Virus record (IMG/VR): IMGVR_UViG_3300013286_000029
Location: 1 to 36,707 of that record
Origin: a virus
DNA: 36,707 bases
Direction: 5' to 3' (one strand)
The notes beneath the pieces were generated by a model. That model made no database searches. It was given only the letters and a program-made list of their open reading frames with translations, and was not told where the DNA came from. Numbering within the stretch: position 1 is the first letter of the stretch; every line of letters starts with the position of its first letter. Both the position numbers and the translations under genes were made by a program. Of this stretch, positions 28,194 to 36,505 are shown in pieces.

Positions 28194-28222
28194 AATATAG
28201 AGCATCATGCACTATTAAACAA
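28194..28222 (-). promoter_or_regulatory. Promoter of the minus-strand island
   Basis: Minus-strand -35 TTGTTT (28222-28217), 17-base spacer, -10 TATATT (28199-28194). It lies in a short AT-rich patch that stands out from its surroundings. A small palindrome CGGTT...AACCG lies between the promoter and the ATG at 28148 and could be an operator. Confidence 0.65.
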
Positions 28223-28282
28223 GAGGTATTTTCTAGGTGCAAACCCTAAGATGGAAACGGGCAGGGCTTTAGGGGCGCACGC

Positions 28283-28645
28283 ATGAGCGCAATGCAACGA
28301 CGCAAAGGCGCAGCCGCTGAGCGCGAAGCCTTGCGCCTGCTTGGCGACGAATTGGGCCAGTCCCTGACGCGCAACCTGCAGCAGACACGGGAGGGCGGGG
28401 CCGACTGTCTGGCCGTCCGCGGCTGGGCTATCGAGATCAAGCGCCAAGAAGCCCTTTCCAGGCCTGCATGGTGGCGTCAGGCGTGCGAACAAGCGGCACG
28501 CATCGGCGCAGAGCCCATGCTGCTGTACCGACGCAACAGGGAGGCGTGGACAGCATGGATACACACACGGGACGGCAAATGGCGCGAGGGCACGCTGGTG
28601 GATGCGGCTGGCGCCATCCGCGAGAAGTGGGCGGCGTGGCCGTGA
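28283..28645 (+). CDS. Holliday-junction-resolvase-like PD-(D/E)XK nuclease
   Basis: 120 residues. MQRRKGAAAEREALRLLGDE, then TREGGADCLAVRGWAIEIKR: the GAD...IEIK residues are the metal-binding D and E-x-K of the PD-(D/E)XK fold, with an N-terminal Glu in AAEREA typical of Hjc-like and phage resolvases. LSRPAWWRQACEQA follows as a conserved helix. It probably resolves branched DNA before packaging, as RusA or gp-Rap do in lambdoid phages. It overlaps the next gene by GTGA. Confidence 0.75.
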   Translation: MSAMQRRKGAAAEREALRLLGDELGQSLTRNLQQTREGGADCLAVRGWAIEIKRQEALSRPAWWRQACEQAARIGAEPMLLYRRNREAWTAWIHTRDGKWREGTLVDAAGAIREKWAAWP

Positions 28646-29013
28646 AGCGCGACTACATCGACTTTCACGCCGTAGCCGAGCGGCATGAGGTCATCCATGC
28701 CAGGCTGCAGAACTGGGCGCGATCCCTCTACAGCCCGCCAGGCCAAAAGACGGCAGCAGGATTCGACGGCTACCAAAGCCCTGCGCAAGTTCGGGCAGAG
28801 ATAGAAGCAAGCGTCCCAGTCGATCAGCAAGATGCTCGCAAGATCGCACGCGGAGTAACGGAACTTCCAGAAAGGCATCGAAAAGCCGTGCAGTGGTCCT
28901 ACGTGCTGCGGTCATCCGTTTCGGCTGGGCGCCGGTACGTTGTGGCGACAGAGCTGGAACTTGAACGGCTGATCGTGGACAGCCGCGATATGTTGCGCAA
29001 TTTAAAAATCTAG
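28642..29013 (+). CDS. Probable late-gene regulator (Q/RinA-like position)
   Basis: 123 residues from a GTG overlapping the previous stop. The C-terminal part (VTELPERHRKAVQWSYVLRS through ELERLIVDSRDMLRNLKI) looks like a sigma-like or RinA/Q-type helix-turn-helix with a hydrophobic core. The gene is immediately followed by a candidate promoter, a strong terminator and then terminase, the exact arrangement of antiterminator Q, pR' and tR' in lambda. The family cannot be fixed by eye; context is the main evidence. Confidence 0.5.
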   Translation: MKRDYIDFHAVAERHEVIHARLQNWARSLYSPPGQKTAAGFDGYQSPAQVRAEIEASVPVDQQDARKIARGVTELPERHRKAVQWSYVLRSSVSAGRRYVVATELELERLIVDSRDMLRNLKI

Positions 29014-29021
29014 GTTAGAGT
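28993..29021 (+). promoter_or_regulatory. Candidate late promoter (pR'-like)
   Basis: TTGCGC (28993-28998), 17-base spacer with an A/T-rich middle, TAGAGT (29016-29021). It lies at the very end of the Q-like gene and about 75 bases upstream of a strong terminator. Box matches are moderate. Confidence 0.45.
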
Positions 29022-29097
29022 CGCGGCAACCCGCGCGCAACAGCAACAGCGAGCCCGTCCATTTCGGAGGCCGCATCGACAGCGATAAGCGGCATAC

Positions 29098-29121
29098 AGC
29101 CCGCCTCCGAGCGGGCTTTTT
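29098..29121 (+). terminator. Strong terminator before terminase (tR'-like)
   Basis: AGCCCGC (29098-29104) pairs perfectly with GCGGGCT (29111-29117) around CTCCGA and runs into five T. It would stop transcripts from the promoter just upstream unless antiterminated, a lambda-style late-gene switch. Confidence 0.8.
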
Positions 29122-29154
29122 CATGCGCGCACCGACTTGCAGCGGTTCGCCTGC

Positions 29155-29574
29155 ATGACAGCCGAGAGGCGCAGTCCCGTGTTTACGCAAGAGAAGGCCG
29201 ACGCTATCTGTTCGCGCGTGGCTGAAGGCGCAAGTCTGCGCAAAGCCTGCGAAGAAAACAGCATCAGCCATACCGCGTTTTTGCTTTGGTGTAGAACGCG
29301 CACGGAACTTGCTAACCAATACGCGCAGGCGCGGACAGTCGGCACCGAGGCTGAATTTGAAGCGTTAGCAGAGCTTCAAGAAGAGTTGCCAGAGCGTGGA
29401 CCTAGCGGGACAGTAGACCCCGGTTGGGTGGCTTGGAAGCGCCTTCAGATTGACACCCGCAAATGGGAGTTGAGCAAGAAGGCGCCGAAGAAGTACGGCG
29501 AGAAGTTGGAAACAACAGTCGAGGCCGGCGAAAGCATCCAGCGCATCGTGCGCGAGATAGTCCGTGCCGGTTGA
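29155..29574 (+). CDS. Terminase small subunit
   Basis: 139 residues from the ATG at 29155 (a TTG at 29137 overlaps poorly supported sequence). The N-terminal HTH (EGASLRKACEENSISHTAFL) recognises packaging sites; the central helices and the end (WKRLQIDTRKWELSKKAPKK) with KYGEKLE are typical of phage small terminases. It overlaps the large subunit gene by 11 bases. It forms the DNA-recognition ring of the packaging motor. Confidence 0.85.
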   Translation: MTAERRSPVFTQEKADAICSRVAEGASLRKACEENSISHTAFLLWCRTRTELANQYAQARTVGTEAEFEALAELQEELPERGPSGTVDPGWVAWKRLQIDTRKWELSKKAPKKYGEKLETTVEAGESIQRIVREIVRAG

Positions 29575-30799
29575 GCTTCGGATACGGACGCCCGAAGTCT
29601 TTGAGCCGCTGCTAGGCGAGAGCCGTTACAAAGGAGCATGGGGCGGCCGAGGTTCTGGAAAATCTCATTTCTTCGCTGAATTGCTGATTGAGCGCTGCCT
29701 GATGGCAAAGACGGATGCGGTCTGCGTCCGTGAAATCCAAAAGTCACTAAGCCAGTCGGTCAAGAAGCTGCTGGAAGCCAAAATCGAAGCGATGGGCGTC
29801 GGCTCGCACTTTGATGTGCAGCAAAGCGTGATCTACGCTGCAAACGGCGGCAGGCTCATGTTTCAGGGCATGCAGAACCACACAGCCGACTCGATCAAGT
29901 CGCTGGAAGGTTTCGACATTGCGTGGGTCGAGGAAGCGCAAAGCCTTAGCCAGCGCTCGCTTGATCTGCTGCGGCCTACGATTCGCAAGGCCGGCTCCGA
30001 ACTGTGGTTTAGCTGGAACCCAAGCCTAGACACTGATCCCGTTGACGCTCTGCTACGCGGTGACAGCCCGCCACCTGGTGCTGTGGTTGTACGTGCGAAC
30101 TACCGAGACAACCCGTGGCTTCCTGAAGTCCTGCGCTCTGAGCTGGAATACGACCAAAAGCGAGACCCGGACAAGTTTGCGCACGTTTGGCTGGGTGAGT
30201 ACCAGCGCAACAGCGAAGCGCGCGTCTTCCGCAACTGGAAAATTGAAGAATTCGAGACTGACCCTAGCGCAACATTTAGGCTTGGAGCCGACTGGGGTTT
30301 TAGCGTAGACCCAAGCGTTCTGGTTCGCTGCTACATCCAAGGTCGGCGCTTGTTTGTCGATTATGAAGCCTACATGGTCGGCTGCGAGATAGACCAGCTT
30401 CCTGACCTATTCGACCGCGTGCCTGATTCGCGACGGTGGTTTATCACGGCGGACTCTGCCAGGCCAGAAACGGTTAGCTACATGCGCAGGCATGGCTTTC
30501 CAAAGATCAACAGCGCTCACAAAGGCCCTAAATCGGTAGAAGAGGGCGTCGAGTTCTTGAAAACGTTTGACATTGTGGTTCACCCGCGATGCAAGCACTT
30601 GATAGATGAATTGACTCTGTACAGCTTCGAGATCGACCCGCTGACAAGTCAGGTTTTGCCAAAACTGGCGGACAAAGACAACCATGTCATTGACGCGCTG
30701 CGATATGCCTGCGAAGGCGCTCGCAAGGCGTGGAAGAAGCCCGAAGAAGTGGAACAAGAGGACGAGTTTGCGCCAGCAGGCGGCGCTTGGATGGCATGA
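29564..30799 (+). CDS. Terminase large subunit (Terminase_3 family)
   Basis: 411 residues from a GTG inside the small-subunit gene. ATPase: Walker A GGRGSGKS (27-34), Walker B IAWVEEAQ (119-126), coupling motif WFSWNPS (about 148-154). Nuclease: GADWGF (Asp243), ADSARPE (Asp297) and KDNHVIDALRYA (Asp377), the three acidic residues of the RNase H-like fold. It drives DNA into the prohead and cuts it. All key residues are present. The relation to COG1783-type terminases suggests headful packaging, in line with a circularly permuted assembly. Confidence 0.93.
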   Translation: MPVELRIRTPEVFEPLLGESRYKGAWGGRGSGKSHFFAELLIERCLMAKTDAVCVREIQKSLSQSVKKLLEAKIEAMGVGSHFDVQQSVIYAANGGRLMFQGMQNHTADSIKSLEGFDIAWVEEAQSLSQRSLDLLRPTIRKAGSELWFSWNPSLDTDPVDALLRGDSPPPGAVVVRANYRDNPWLPEVLRSELEYDQKRDPDKFAHVWLGEYQRNSEARVFRNWKIEEFETDPSATFRLGADWGFSVDPSVLVRCYIQGRRLFVDYEAYMVGCEIDQLPDLFDRVPDSRRWFITADSARPETVSYMRRHGFPKINSAHKGPKSVEEGVEFLKTFDIVVHPRCKHLIDELTLYSFEIDPLTSQVLPKLADKDNHVIDALRYACEGARKAWKKPEEVEQEDEFAPAGGAWMA

Positions 30800-31128
30800 A
30801 GCCAGCAACCTACACCGAAGGCCCAGCAAGCGCCCGCGTCGCGCTATGCGAGCTTGTCGCCCCTGAACTGCGGCCCAAGCTGCGCGAGGTTTCTGCGCTG
30901 GTGTGCGATGAAGCGGCGCGCGGCAAGGGCCACGCAAAAGCATTGATGGGCCGGCTAACAGCAATGGCAGATGACCACGGCATGACCTTGCTGGTGGTGG
31001 TTGAGCCATTCGCAGATAGCCCGATGGACACAAAGACACTGGCCGACTGGTACGTGCGGCTTGGTTTCAAACAGATTCAACAGACCCCGCCAGTGATGGC
31101 GAGGCAACCGAAACAACATGGCCGCTAA
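30796..31128 (+). CDS. GNAT-like acetyltransferase-fold protein
   Basis: 110 residues from the ATG at 30796, overlapping the terminase stop by ATGA. The core EAARGKGHAKALMGRLTAMA matches the GNAT acetyl-CoA-binding loop and helix (R-x-x-G-x-G/A), followed by strand TLLVVVEP and the C-terminal WYVRLGFKQ typical of the fold. It overlaps the portal gene by 11 bases. Phage GNAT proteins between terminase and portal recur, but their substrates are mostly unknown. Confidence 0.7.
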   Translation: MKPATYTEGPASARVALCELVAPELRPKLREVSALVCDEAARGKGHAKALMGRLTAMADDHGMTLLVVVEPFADSPMDTKTLADWYVRLGFKQIQQTPPVMARQPKQHGR

Positions 31129-33217
31129 CGACGATCTGCTGAAAGAGGCGCGCGACCGCCTTGCGCTGTGCGTCAAAGCAGAGGCAGATGATCGCCGCGA
31201 AGCGTTGGATGATTTCCGCTTTCTGGCTGGGGAACAGTGGCCGGATGACATGCGCCGTCTGCGCCAAGTCGAGGCGCGGCCTTGCTTGACGATCAACAAG
31301 CTGCCGGCATTCGTGCATCAGGTAGTCAACGACCAACGGCAAAACCGGCCCAGCATCAAGGTTCACCCAGTAGATAACGGCGCCGATGTAAAGGTTGCCG
31401 AAGTTGAGCAGGGGATGATTCGGTACATCGAATACAACTCGAATGCAGACGTTGCTTATGACACGGCCATCAGTCACGCAACTATCGGCGGAAAAGGTTT
31501 TTTCCGGCTGAAAACGGATTACGCGGACGAGAAGAGCTTCGACCAAGAAATACAGTTTATGCGGGTACAAAACCCGTTCACGGTCTACGTTGACCCGTTC
31601 AGCACCGAGCCGGACGGTTCCGATATGCGGTTTTGCTTCGTGACCGAAGTGCTGAGCCGGGACGAATTCAAGGCCCAATTCCCGAAGGCCAGCACGACCA
31701 CAAATGCCGATGCGCTAATGGTCGGGCAGGGTGATTCTGGCCTGACATGGATAAGCACAGACAACATCCGCGTTGCCGAGTATTACCGCGTCGAAACCAC
31801 GCAAGCCAAACTATGCAGGCTTGTGACTGGCGAAGATGTTTTTGAGGACGACGCGCCAGCAGGTTCGCAAGTAGCCGTCGATCCGCGTACCGGCAAGCCA
31901 ATGGAGCGCATGAGCGAACGGCGCAGCGTGCATTGGTACAAGCTGACCGCTGCGGAAGTGCTGGAAGAAACAGAGATTCCGTGTCGCTGGATTCCGGTAT
32001 TTCCTGTGTACGGGGACGAGCAGATCGTAGACGGCAAGATTCGGCGTAATGGCATGGTTCGCTGGGCTAAAGACCCGCAGCGTATGTACAATTTCTGGAT
32101 GACTTCTGCCACAGAAGAAGTCAGCTTGCGTCCAAAAGCCCCATTTATCGGCGCAGTAGGTCAGTTTGACACTGCCAAGAAAGATTGGAAAGCAGCTAAC
32201 ACGCGGTCATTCGCGTATCTTGAATATGACCCGATTGAAGTCAACGGCAACCTAGCTCCCGCCCCGCAGCGCCAGCAAATGGCGGATGTGCCGACTGGCG
32301 TTCTTGCGATGGCTATGCACGCCAGCGACAACATCAAGGCCACGACAGGCATATTTGACGCATCGCTTGGTGCGCAGGGCAACGAGACCTCGGGCCGTGC
32401 GATCACCGCGCGTCAGAAAGAAGGCGATACAGCAAACTTTCACTTCGCTGACAACTTGGCTCGCACCATTCGGCACGCTGGCCGGTGCATCGTCGCCATG
32501 ATTCCCTGCGTCTATGACACGCAGCGGGTTGTGAAAGTGCTGGGCGCGGATGAAAAGATGGACATGGCGACGATCAACAAGCCGCTAGATCAGCCCGAGC
32601 AAGACCCCCAGACAGGCGCGATCAAGACCGTGCTTAACGACTTGACCATCGGCCGCTATGACGTGACGGTTGGTGTTGGCCCAAGCTACACCACACAGCG
32701 CGCTGAAGCGGTGGACGCCATGATGCAAGCCGGCCAGGCTTACCCGACGCTGTGGCAAGTTGCAGGCGACAAGATCATCCGCTCAATGGACTGGCCCGGC
32801 GCAGAGGAAATTGCTGACCGCTTAGAGCGCACTATTCCGCCACAGATCAAAGACGATCCCAGCGAACAGCAAGGGCCGCAGCAATTGCCGCCGCAAGTGA
32901 TTGATGCGCTACAGCACGCACAGCAGGAAATCCAGCAGCTTCAGCAGCAACTGCAAGAGGCGTCCAGCGGCATGGCCGCTAAGCAATTGGACGCGCAAGT
33001 GCGTGCGCATGTTGCAGAGTTGCAGCAGCAAACCGCTATCGAAGTGGCGAAGATCAGCGCCGATTCTCGGCAAGACGTAGCAGAGCTAACCGGCATGGTT
33101 CAGCTTCTACTGCAGCGAATGCAGCCACCGCCACAACTGGCGACAGCCGTAGGCGAAGACCTCGGCGAAACAGAACAGACAGAGGCTCCTTCGGGAGCCT
33201 CTTCTTCTTTGGGCTGA
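31118..33217 (+). CDS. P22-type portal protein
   Basis: 699 residues (P22 gp1 is 725). The N terminus has the family blocks DDRREALDDFRFLAGEQWPD and PCLTINKLPAFVHQVVNDQR, then QNPFTVYVDPFSTEPDGSDM and the long stem/wing domain. The C terminus is a Gln-rich coiled coil (HAQQEIQQLQQQLQEASS and on) corresponding to the P22 barrel region. The dodecamer forms the DNA entry vertex and binds terminase, then gp4 and gp10. The last codons overlap a strong terminator hairpin. Confidence 0.9.
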   Translation: MAANDDLLKEARDRLALCVKAEADDRREALDDFRFLAGEQWPDDMRRLRQVEARPCLTINKLPAFVHQVVNDQRQNRPSIKVHPVDNGADVKVAEVEQGMIRYIEYNSNADVAYDTAISHATIGGKGFFRLKTDYADEKSFDQEIQFMRVQNPFTVYVDPFSTEPDGSDMRFCFVTEVLSRDEFKAQFPKASTTTNADALMVGQGDSGLTWISTDNIRVAEYYRVETTQAKLCRLVTGEDVFEDDAPAGSQVAVDPRTGKPMERMSERRSVHWYKLTAAEVLEETEIPCRWIPVFPVYGDEQIVDGKIRRNGMVRWAKDPQRMYNFWMTSATEEVSLRPKAPFIGAVGQFDTAKKDWKAANTRSFAYLEYDPIEVNGNLAPAPQRQQMADVPTGVLAMAMHASDNIKATTGIFDASLGAQGNETSGRAITARQKEGDTANFHFADNLARTIRHAGRCIVAMIPCVYDTQRVVKVLGADEKMDMATINKPLDQPEQDPQTGAIKTVLNDLTIGRYDVTVGVGPSYTTQRAEAVDAMMQAGQAYPTLWQVAGDKIIRSMDWPGAEEIADRLERTIPPQIKDDPSEQQGPQQLPPQVIDALQHAQQEIQQLQQQLQEASSGMAAKQLDAQVRAHVAELQQQTAIEVAKISADSRQDVAELTGMVQLLLQRMQPPPQLATAVGEDLGETEQTEAPSGASSSLG
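33182..33210 (+). terminator. Terminator inside the 3' end of the portal gene
   Basis: GAGGCTCC (33182-33189) and GGAGCCTC (33194-33201) form a perfect 8-bp stem with a TTCG loop, followed by TTCTTCTTT. The sequence encodes the last residues of the portal protein (EAPSGASSSLG). It should reduce transcription into scaffold and coat or define mRNA ends. Confidence 0.75.
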
Positions 33218-33262
33218 CGCCCCGTGAGTTGGCGCACGTTGACGCCTTCAGCCTGACAGGCA

Positions 33263-34024
33263 ATGACCCAAGAAACCCTAGTCGCACCGGCCGCGACTGA
33301 AAGCACGGCGCCGGATGCAGCTAGACCTGAAGTTGCTGCGCAGGACTCGACCGCTCCCGAGGGCACTGAGGCGCAAGCCGAGGGCGATGAGGCGGAAACG
33401 GCAGAGAAAGACCCCAAGGAAGTAGAGCTAGCACGTCTGCGGCGCGCACTAACAAAGGCGCAACGCAACAACGGCCGGCTGTCGCAGCAAGCGCAAACGC
33501 TGGAACAACAAGTCCAGCAGTATCAACAGCAGAACCCACCCGCTGAACCGCAGCCGCGTGACGTTGTGCTGTCTCTGGCCCAGCAAATGGCCCAACAGAT
33601 GCGCGAGCAGGAAACCCTGCAAGCAAGCGTCCAGAAGGTCATGAGTGCCGGCCAGAAGTTGCCAGGCTTTGATGACGCCTGCAACGCCGTCAACGAGGAA
33701 ATCCCGTTTTATGAGAGCGGGCGGCCAACTGCCTTTCTCGATGCGGTGATGGACTCAGACGCGCCAGCGAAGCTACTGCACTATCTTGGGCAAAACCCTG
33801 ATCTTGCCGCAGAACTCGCAAACCTGAAGCCTGCACAAATGGGCCGCCGCATTGAGCGCATTGAAGCGCAGATGAAAGCTGGCCCAGCAGCAAAGCCCGT
33901 CAGCGGCGCACCGACGCCAGCTAAGCCCATAAGTGCCCAGCGCGGCGCCAAGAACCCCGAAGACATGAGCTTCGATGAGTACAAGGCGATGCGCAAAGCG
34001 CAAGGGGCTAGCTGGTCCCGGTAG
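33263..34024 (+). CDS. Scaffolding protein
   Basis: 253 residues, very acidic at the N terminus (residues 1-55), then a coiled coil (ELARLRRALTKAQRNNGRLS, QTLEQQVQQYQQQ), a mostly helical middle, and a Pro/Ala/Lys-rich basic end (GAPTPAKPISAQRGAKNPED, then SFDEYKAMRKAQG). The charged, helical design with a short basic C-terminal coat-binding segment and position between portal and coat are those of P22 gp8-type scaffolds, which direct procapsid assembly and then leave. Confidence 0.8.
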   Translation: MTQETLVAPAATESTAPDAARPEVAAQDSTAPEGTEAQAEGDEAETAEKDPKEVELARLRRALTKAQRNNGRLSQQAQTLEQQVQQYQQQNPPAEPQPRDVVLSLAQQMAQQMREQETLQASVQKVMSAGQKLPGFDDACNAVNEEIPFYESGRPTAFLDAVMDSDAPAKLLHYLGQNPDLAAELANLKPAQMGRRIERIEAQMKAGPAAKPVSGAPTPAKPISAQRGAKNPEDMSFDEYKAMRKAQGASWSR

Positions 34025-34044
34025 CTGCTGACAACACCAAACAG

Positions 34045-34065
34045 ACCGCCTTCGGGCGGTTTTTT
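34045..34065 (+). terminator. Terminator between scaffold and coat genes
   Basis: ACCGCC (34045-34050), TTCG loop, GGCGGT (34055-34060), then TTTTT. It has the same stem as the hairpin at 8740-8759. Located 18 bases upstream of the coat ATG, it may protect the 5' or 3' ends of processed messages. Confidence 0.8.
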
Positions 34066-34082
34066 AGTTTCTGGAGCATCAA

Positions 34083-35303
34083 ATGTCGAACTCTCTCGCA
34101 ACTTGCAGCATCATCGCCAAAGAAACCCTGGCGATCCTGCAAAACATGCTGTCTTTCACTTCCGGCGTCAACCGGGACTGGCAAGACGAATTCAGCGGCA
34201 ACCAATCGCGCGGCTATTCGCCGGGCGCCACCATCAACATCCGCAAGCCGCCGCGTTACACCTACCGCGCTGGCCGCGTGGCGGTGCCGCAGGCAACCAC
34301 GGAAACCACGATCCCGTTGACGCTTTCTCAGGGCGGTGTTGACCTGTCGTTCCTGTCTTTCGAGCAGACTTTGAGCCTGCAACAGAAGGAACGCAAGCTG
34401 CAAGCGGCTGTTGCCACGGTTGCTAACGAAATTGACCGCCAAGGTTTGTTCATGGCGTACCAAAACACGGCCAACGCCACCAACATCGCTTCCGGTGCTG
34501 GCGGCGCGACTCCGGCCACTTCGCTGGCTTCGACGCAAATCTTCACCGACGCAAACCGCAAGCTGGACGAAATGGCCGCGCCGCGCGACAAGCAGCGCAC
34601 CATGATTGCCGGCCCTGCGCTGAACGCTTCGCTGGTGTCGGGTCTGTCGGGCCTGTTCAACAGCCAGGACAAGCTGTCCAAGCAGTACGGGACCGGGTTG
34701 GTGGTGGATGCGCTGGGCCTGAACTTTGCGATGGACCAGAACGTCGCCACGCACACCAACGGCGCGGCTACGGCCACCAATGCCGCCATGTCGGGCCAAT
34801 CGGGCTCGTCCATCACGGTGACGGCCACGGCTGGCGGCACGCTGACCAAGGGCACCGTCATCGGCTTTCCTGGCGTGTTTGCCGTCAACCCGCAGTCGCG
34901 GCAATCGACCGGCGTTCAGATGCTGTTTGTCGTGACTGCGGATGTGTTGGTCGGCGCCACGTCCATTCCGATCAGCCCGGCAATGGTCACCTCTGGCCCG
35001 TTCCAAAACTGCACGCCTTCGACCACTTCAGCGGCTTACACCATCTACGGCGCGGCCTCCACGGCGTACCAGCAGAACCTGGTGTACCACCGCGACGCCT
35101 ACACCCTGGCGTGCGTCCCGCTGTGGGCGCCTGCCGGTGGCAAGGGCGTGATCGACTCGTCAACGATGAGCGATGACGGGCTGAGCGTGCGCGTCATCCA
35201 GTTCTATGACGGGGTGAACGACAACGCGATCTTCCGCTTCGACGTGCTGTTCGGCTGGGCGGCGACCTACCCTGAACTGGGCAACCGGATCTTCCTGGCC
35301 TAA
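34083..35303 (+). CDS. P22-type major coat protein
   Basis: 406 residues (P22 gp5 is 430). It starts MSNSLATCSIIAKETLAILQ and contains FTSGVNRDWQDEFSGNQSRG, typical of the P22 coat family, with the HK97-like core and an inserted beta domain (SSITVTATAGGTLTKGTVIG to PISPAM) that corresponds to the telokin-like I-domain. It forms the icosahedral shell. Codon use is strongly biased to GC-ending codons relative to the ejection genes, as expected for the most highly expressed gene. Confidence 0.92.
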   Translation: MSNSLATCSIIAKETLAILQNMLSFTSGVNRDWQDEFSGNQSRGYSPGATINIRKPPRYTYRAGRVAVPQATTETTIPLTLSQGGVDLSFLSFEQTLSLQQKERKLQAAVATVANEIDRQGLFMAYQNTANATNIASGAGGATPATSLASTQIFTDANRKLDEMAAPRDKQRTMIAGPALNASLVSGLSGLFNSQDKLSKQYGTGLVVDALGLNFAMDQNVATHTNGAATATNAAMSGQSGSSITVTATAGGTLTKGTVIGFPGVFAVNPQSRQSTGVQMLFVVTADVLVGATSIPISPAMVTSGPFQNCTPSTTSAAYTIYGAASTAYQQNLVYHRDAYTLACVPLWAPAGGKGVIDSSTMSDDGLSVRVIQFYDGVNDNAIFRFDVLFGWAATYPELGNRIFLA

Positions 35304-35310
35304 AGCCAAT

Positions 35311-35330
35311 GCCGGGCCTTCGGGCCTGGC
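35311..35330 (+). terminator. Hairpin after the coat gene
   Basis: GCCGGGCC (35311-35318) pairs with GGCCTGGC (35323-35330) around TTCG, with one G-T pair. The following TCTAC is not a proper T-run, so it may stabilise the coat mRNA 3' end instead of terminating. Confidence 0.5.
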
Positions 35331-35349
35331 TCTACATTAAGGAATCACC

Positions 35350-35748
35350 ATGACAATCTCTCTCCTTCGCGTTTACAACGGTACGCCTGCCGGCTCCGTT
35401 GTGACCTATCCCGACTCAACCGAAGCAGCCCTGATTACCCAAGGCTTGGCCACGGCATCAACCGCCGCCAGCACCACGGCCGGCGCGCTGACCATCAACG
35501 CCATGTCCGGCAAGTCGGCCATTGCAACCGGCGCTTCATCGGTGGTCATCACCAACAACCTTGTGACGGCCGGGTCCAAGGTGTTCTCCTACGTTTCGCA
35601 GGCAACGGCCGACGGCACTTTGCTGCGCGTGGAGCGTGTGGTCCCGGCTGCCGGCTCGTTCACGATCTACGGCACTGCCAACGCCACGGCAAACACCCTG
35701 GTTGACTGGGTTGTGCTGAACAGCATCGTGTCGCCGGCCTCGGTCTAA
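35350..35748 (+). CDS. Putative head decoration protein
   Basis: 132 residues preceded by AAGGA. N-terminal module: MTISLLRVYNGTPAGSVVTY then STEAALITQGLATAS. C-terminal module: Ala/Thr/Val-rich beta domain (VITNNLVTAGSKVFSYVSQA, RVERVVPAAGSFTIYGTANA). Small beta proteins just after coat often decorate the capsid. The N-terminal module is repeated in the gene at 36506. Function inferred from position and composition. Confidence 0.6.
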   Translation: MTISLLRVYNGTPAGSVVTYPDSTEAALITQGLATASTAASTTAGALTINAMSGKSAIATGASSVVITNNLVTAGSKVFSYVSQATADGTLLRVERVVPAAGSFTIYGTANATANTLVDWVVLNSIVSPASV

Positions 35749-35768
35749 ATCGCTCTCCTGCGATCTTG

Positions 35769-35796
35769 GGGCGGCCTTCGGGTCGCCCTTTCTTTT
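35769..35796 (+). terminator. Terminator after the decoration-like gene
   Basis: GGGCGGCC (35769-35776), TTCG, GGTCGCCC (35781-35788) with one G-T pair, then TTTCTTTT. It lies 10 bases before the gp4-like start and limits transcription from the very abundant coat region into tail genes. Confidence 0.75.
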
Positions 35797-35806
35797 GGGG
35801 TGAGTC

Positions 35807-36505
35807 ATGGCATTCGCTGGCAGTCTCGTTACATCGGCGCTTCGGCTGCTGGGCGTGATTGGTGAAAACCAATCGCCATCGCCTGAACAAATGGCCGATG
35901 GCATCGACACGCTCAATGACTTCATTGACGCGCTGAACCTTGACAGCTTGGCGGTGTACCAGACGACAAACGATCAGGTCACGACCGTGCCAGGCCAAGG
36001 CGTTTACACGGTCGGGCCGGGCGGCAATTTCAACGTTGATAGGCCGGTGCAGATCAATGCGGCTTACGTTGACTATCAAGGCGTATCGTTCCAGCTTGAC
36101 GAAACCACGCAGGAAGAATTCAACCTTATCACGCTCAAGACGATGAGCCAAGTGTTGCCTCGGTTCTTTCTGTACCTAAACACGTTTCCGCTCGGCACGC
36201 TTCAACTGTGGCCCGTTCCATCGGCCGCCATCACGTTGAGCCTGACGGTGGACCGCGTCATTGGAGCCATTGCCGCGACAGACACGCTATCGCTAGCTCC
36301 TGGCTACTCCAAGATGTTCAAATTCAATCTTGCGCGAGAGTTGGCTTCGCAATTCAATATGCCTGTGTCGCAAGACGTGATGAGAATTGCCAAAGAATCG
36401 TTAGCCGACATTAAGCGCGCGAATCGGACGCCCGCTGTTGCTTCTTATGACACGGCACTCGTCAACCGAACGACTGGTTTGGCTGGCTTTCTTTCGGGGT
36501 ATTAA
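35807..36505 (+). CDS. gp4-like head-completion / tail adaptor protein
   Basis: 232 residues. The N terminus (LVTSALRLLGVIGENQSPSP, then MADGIDTLNDFIDALNLDSL) is the helical signature of the P22 gp4 family, the first adaptor that binds the portal ring after packaging; P22 gp4 is shorter (166). The middle is beta-rich with NVDRPVQINAAYVDYQG, and the C-terminal helices (FKFNLARELASQFNMPVSQD, RIAKESLADIKRANR) complete it. It is positioned between coat/decoration and gp10, as in P22. Confidence 0.85.
   Translation: MAFAGSLVTSALRLLGVIGENQSPSPEQMADGIDTLNDFIDALNLDSLAVYQTTNDQVTTVPGQGVYTVGPGGNFNVDRPVQINAAYVDYQGVSFQLDETTQEEFNLITLKTMSQVLPRFFLYLNTFPLGTLQLWPVPSAAITLSLTVDRVIGAIAATDTLSLAPGYSKMFKFNLARELASQFNMPVSQDVMRIAKESLADIKRANRTPAVASYDTALVNRTTGLAGFLSGY

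Noticed and set aside
34008-35006. 332-codon open frame antisense to the coat gene
   Set aside because: Arg/Gly-rich translation with no family features, caused by the strong GC bias of the coat gene.
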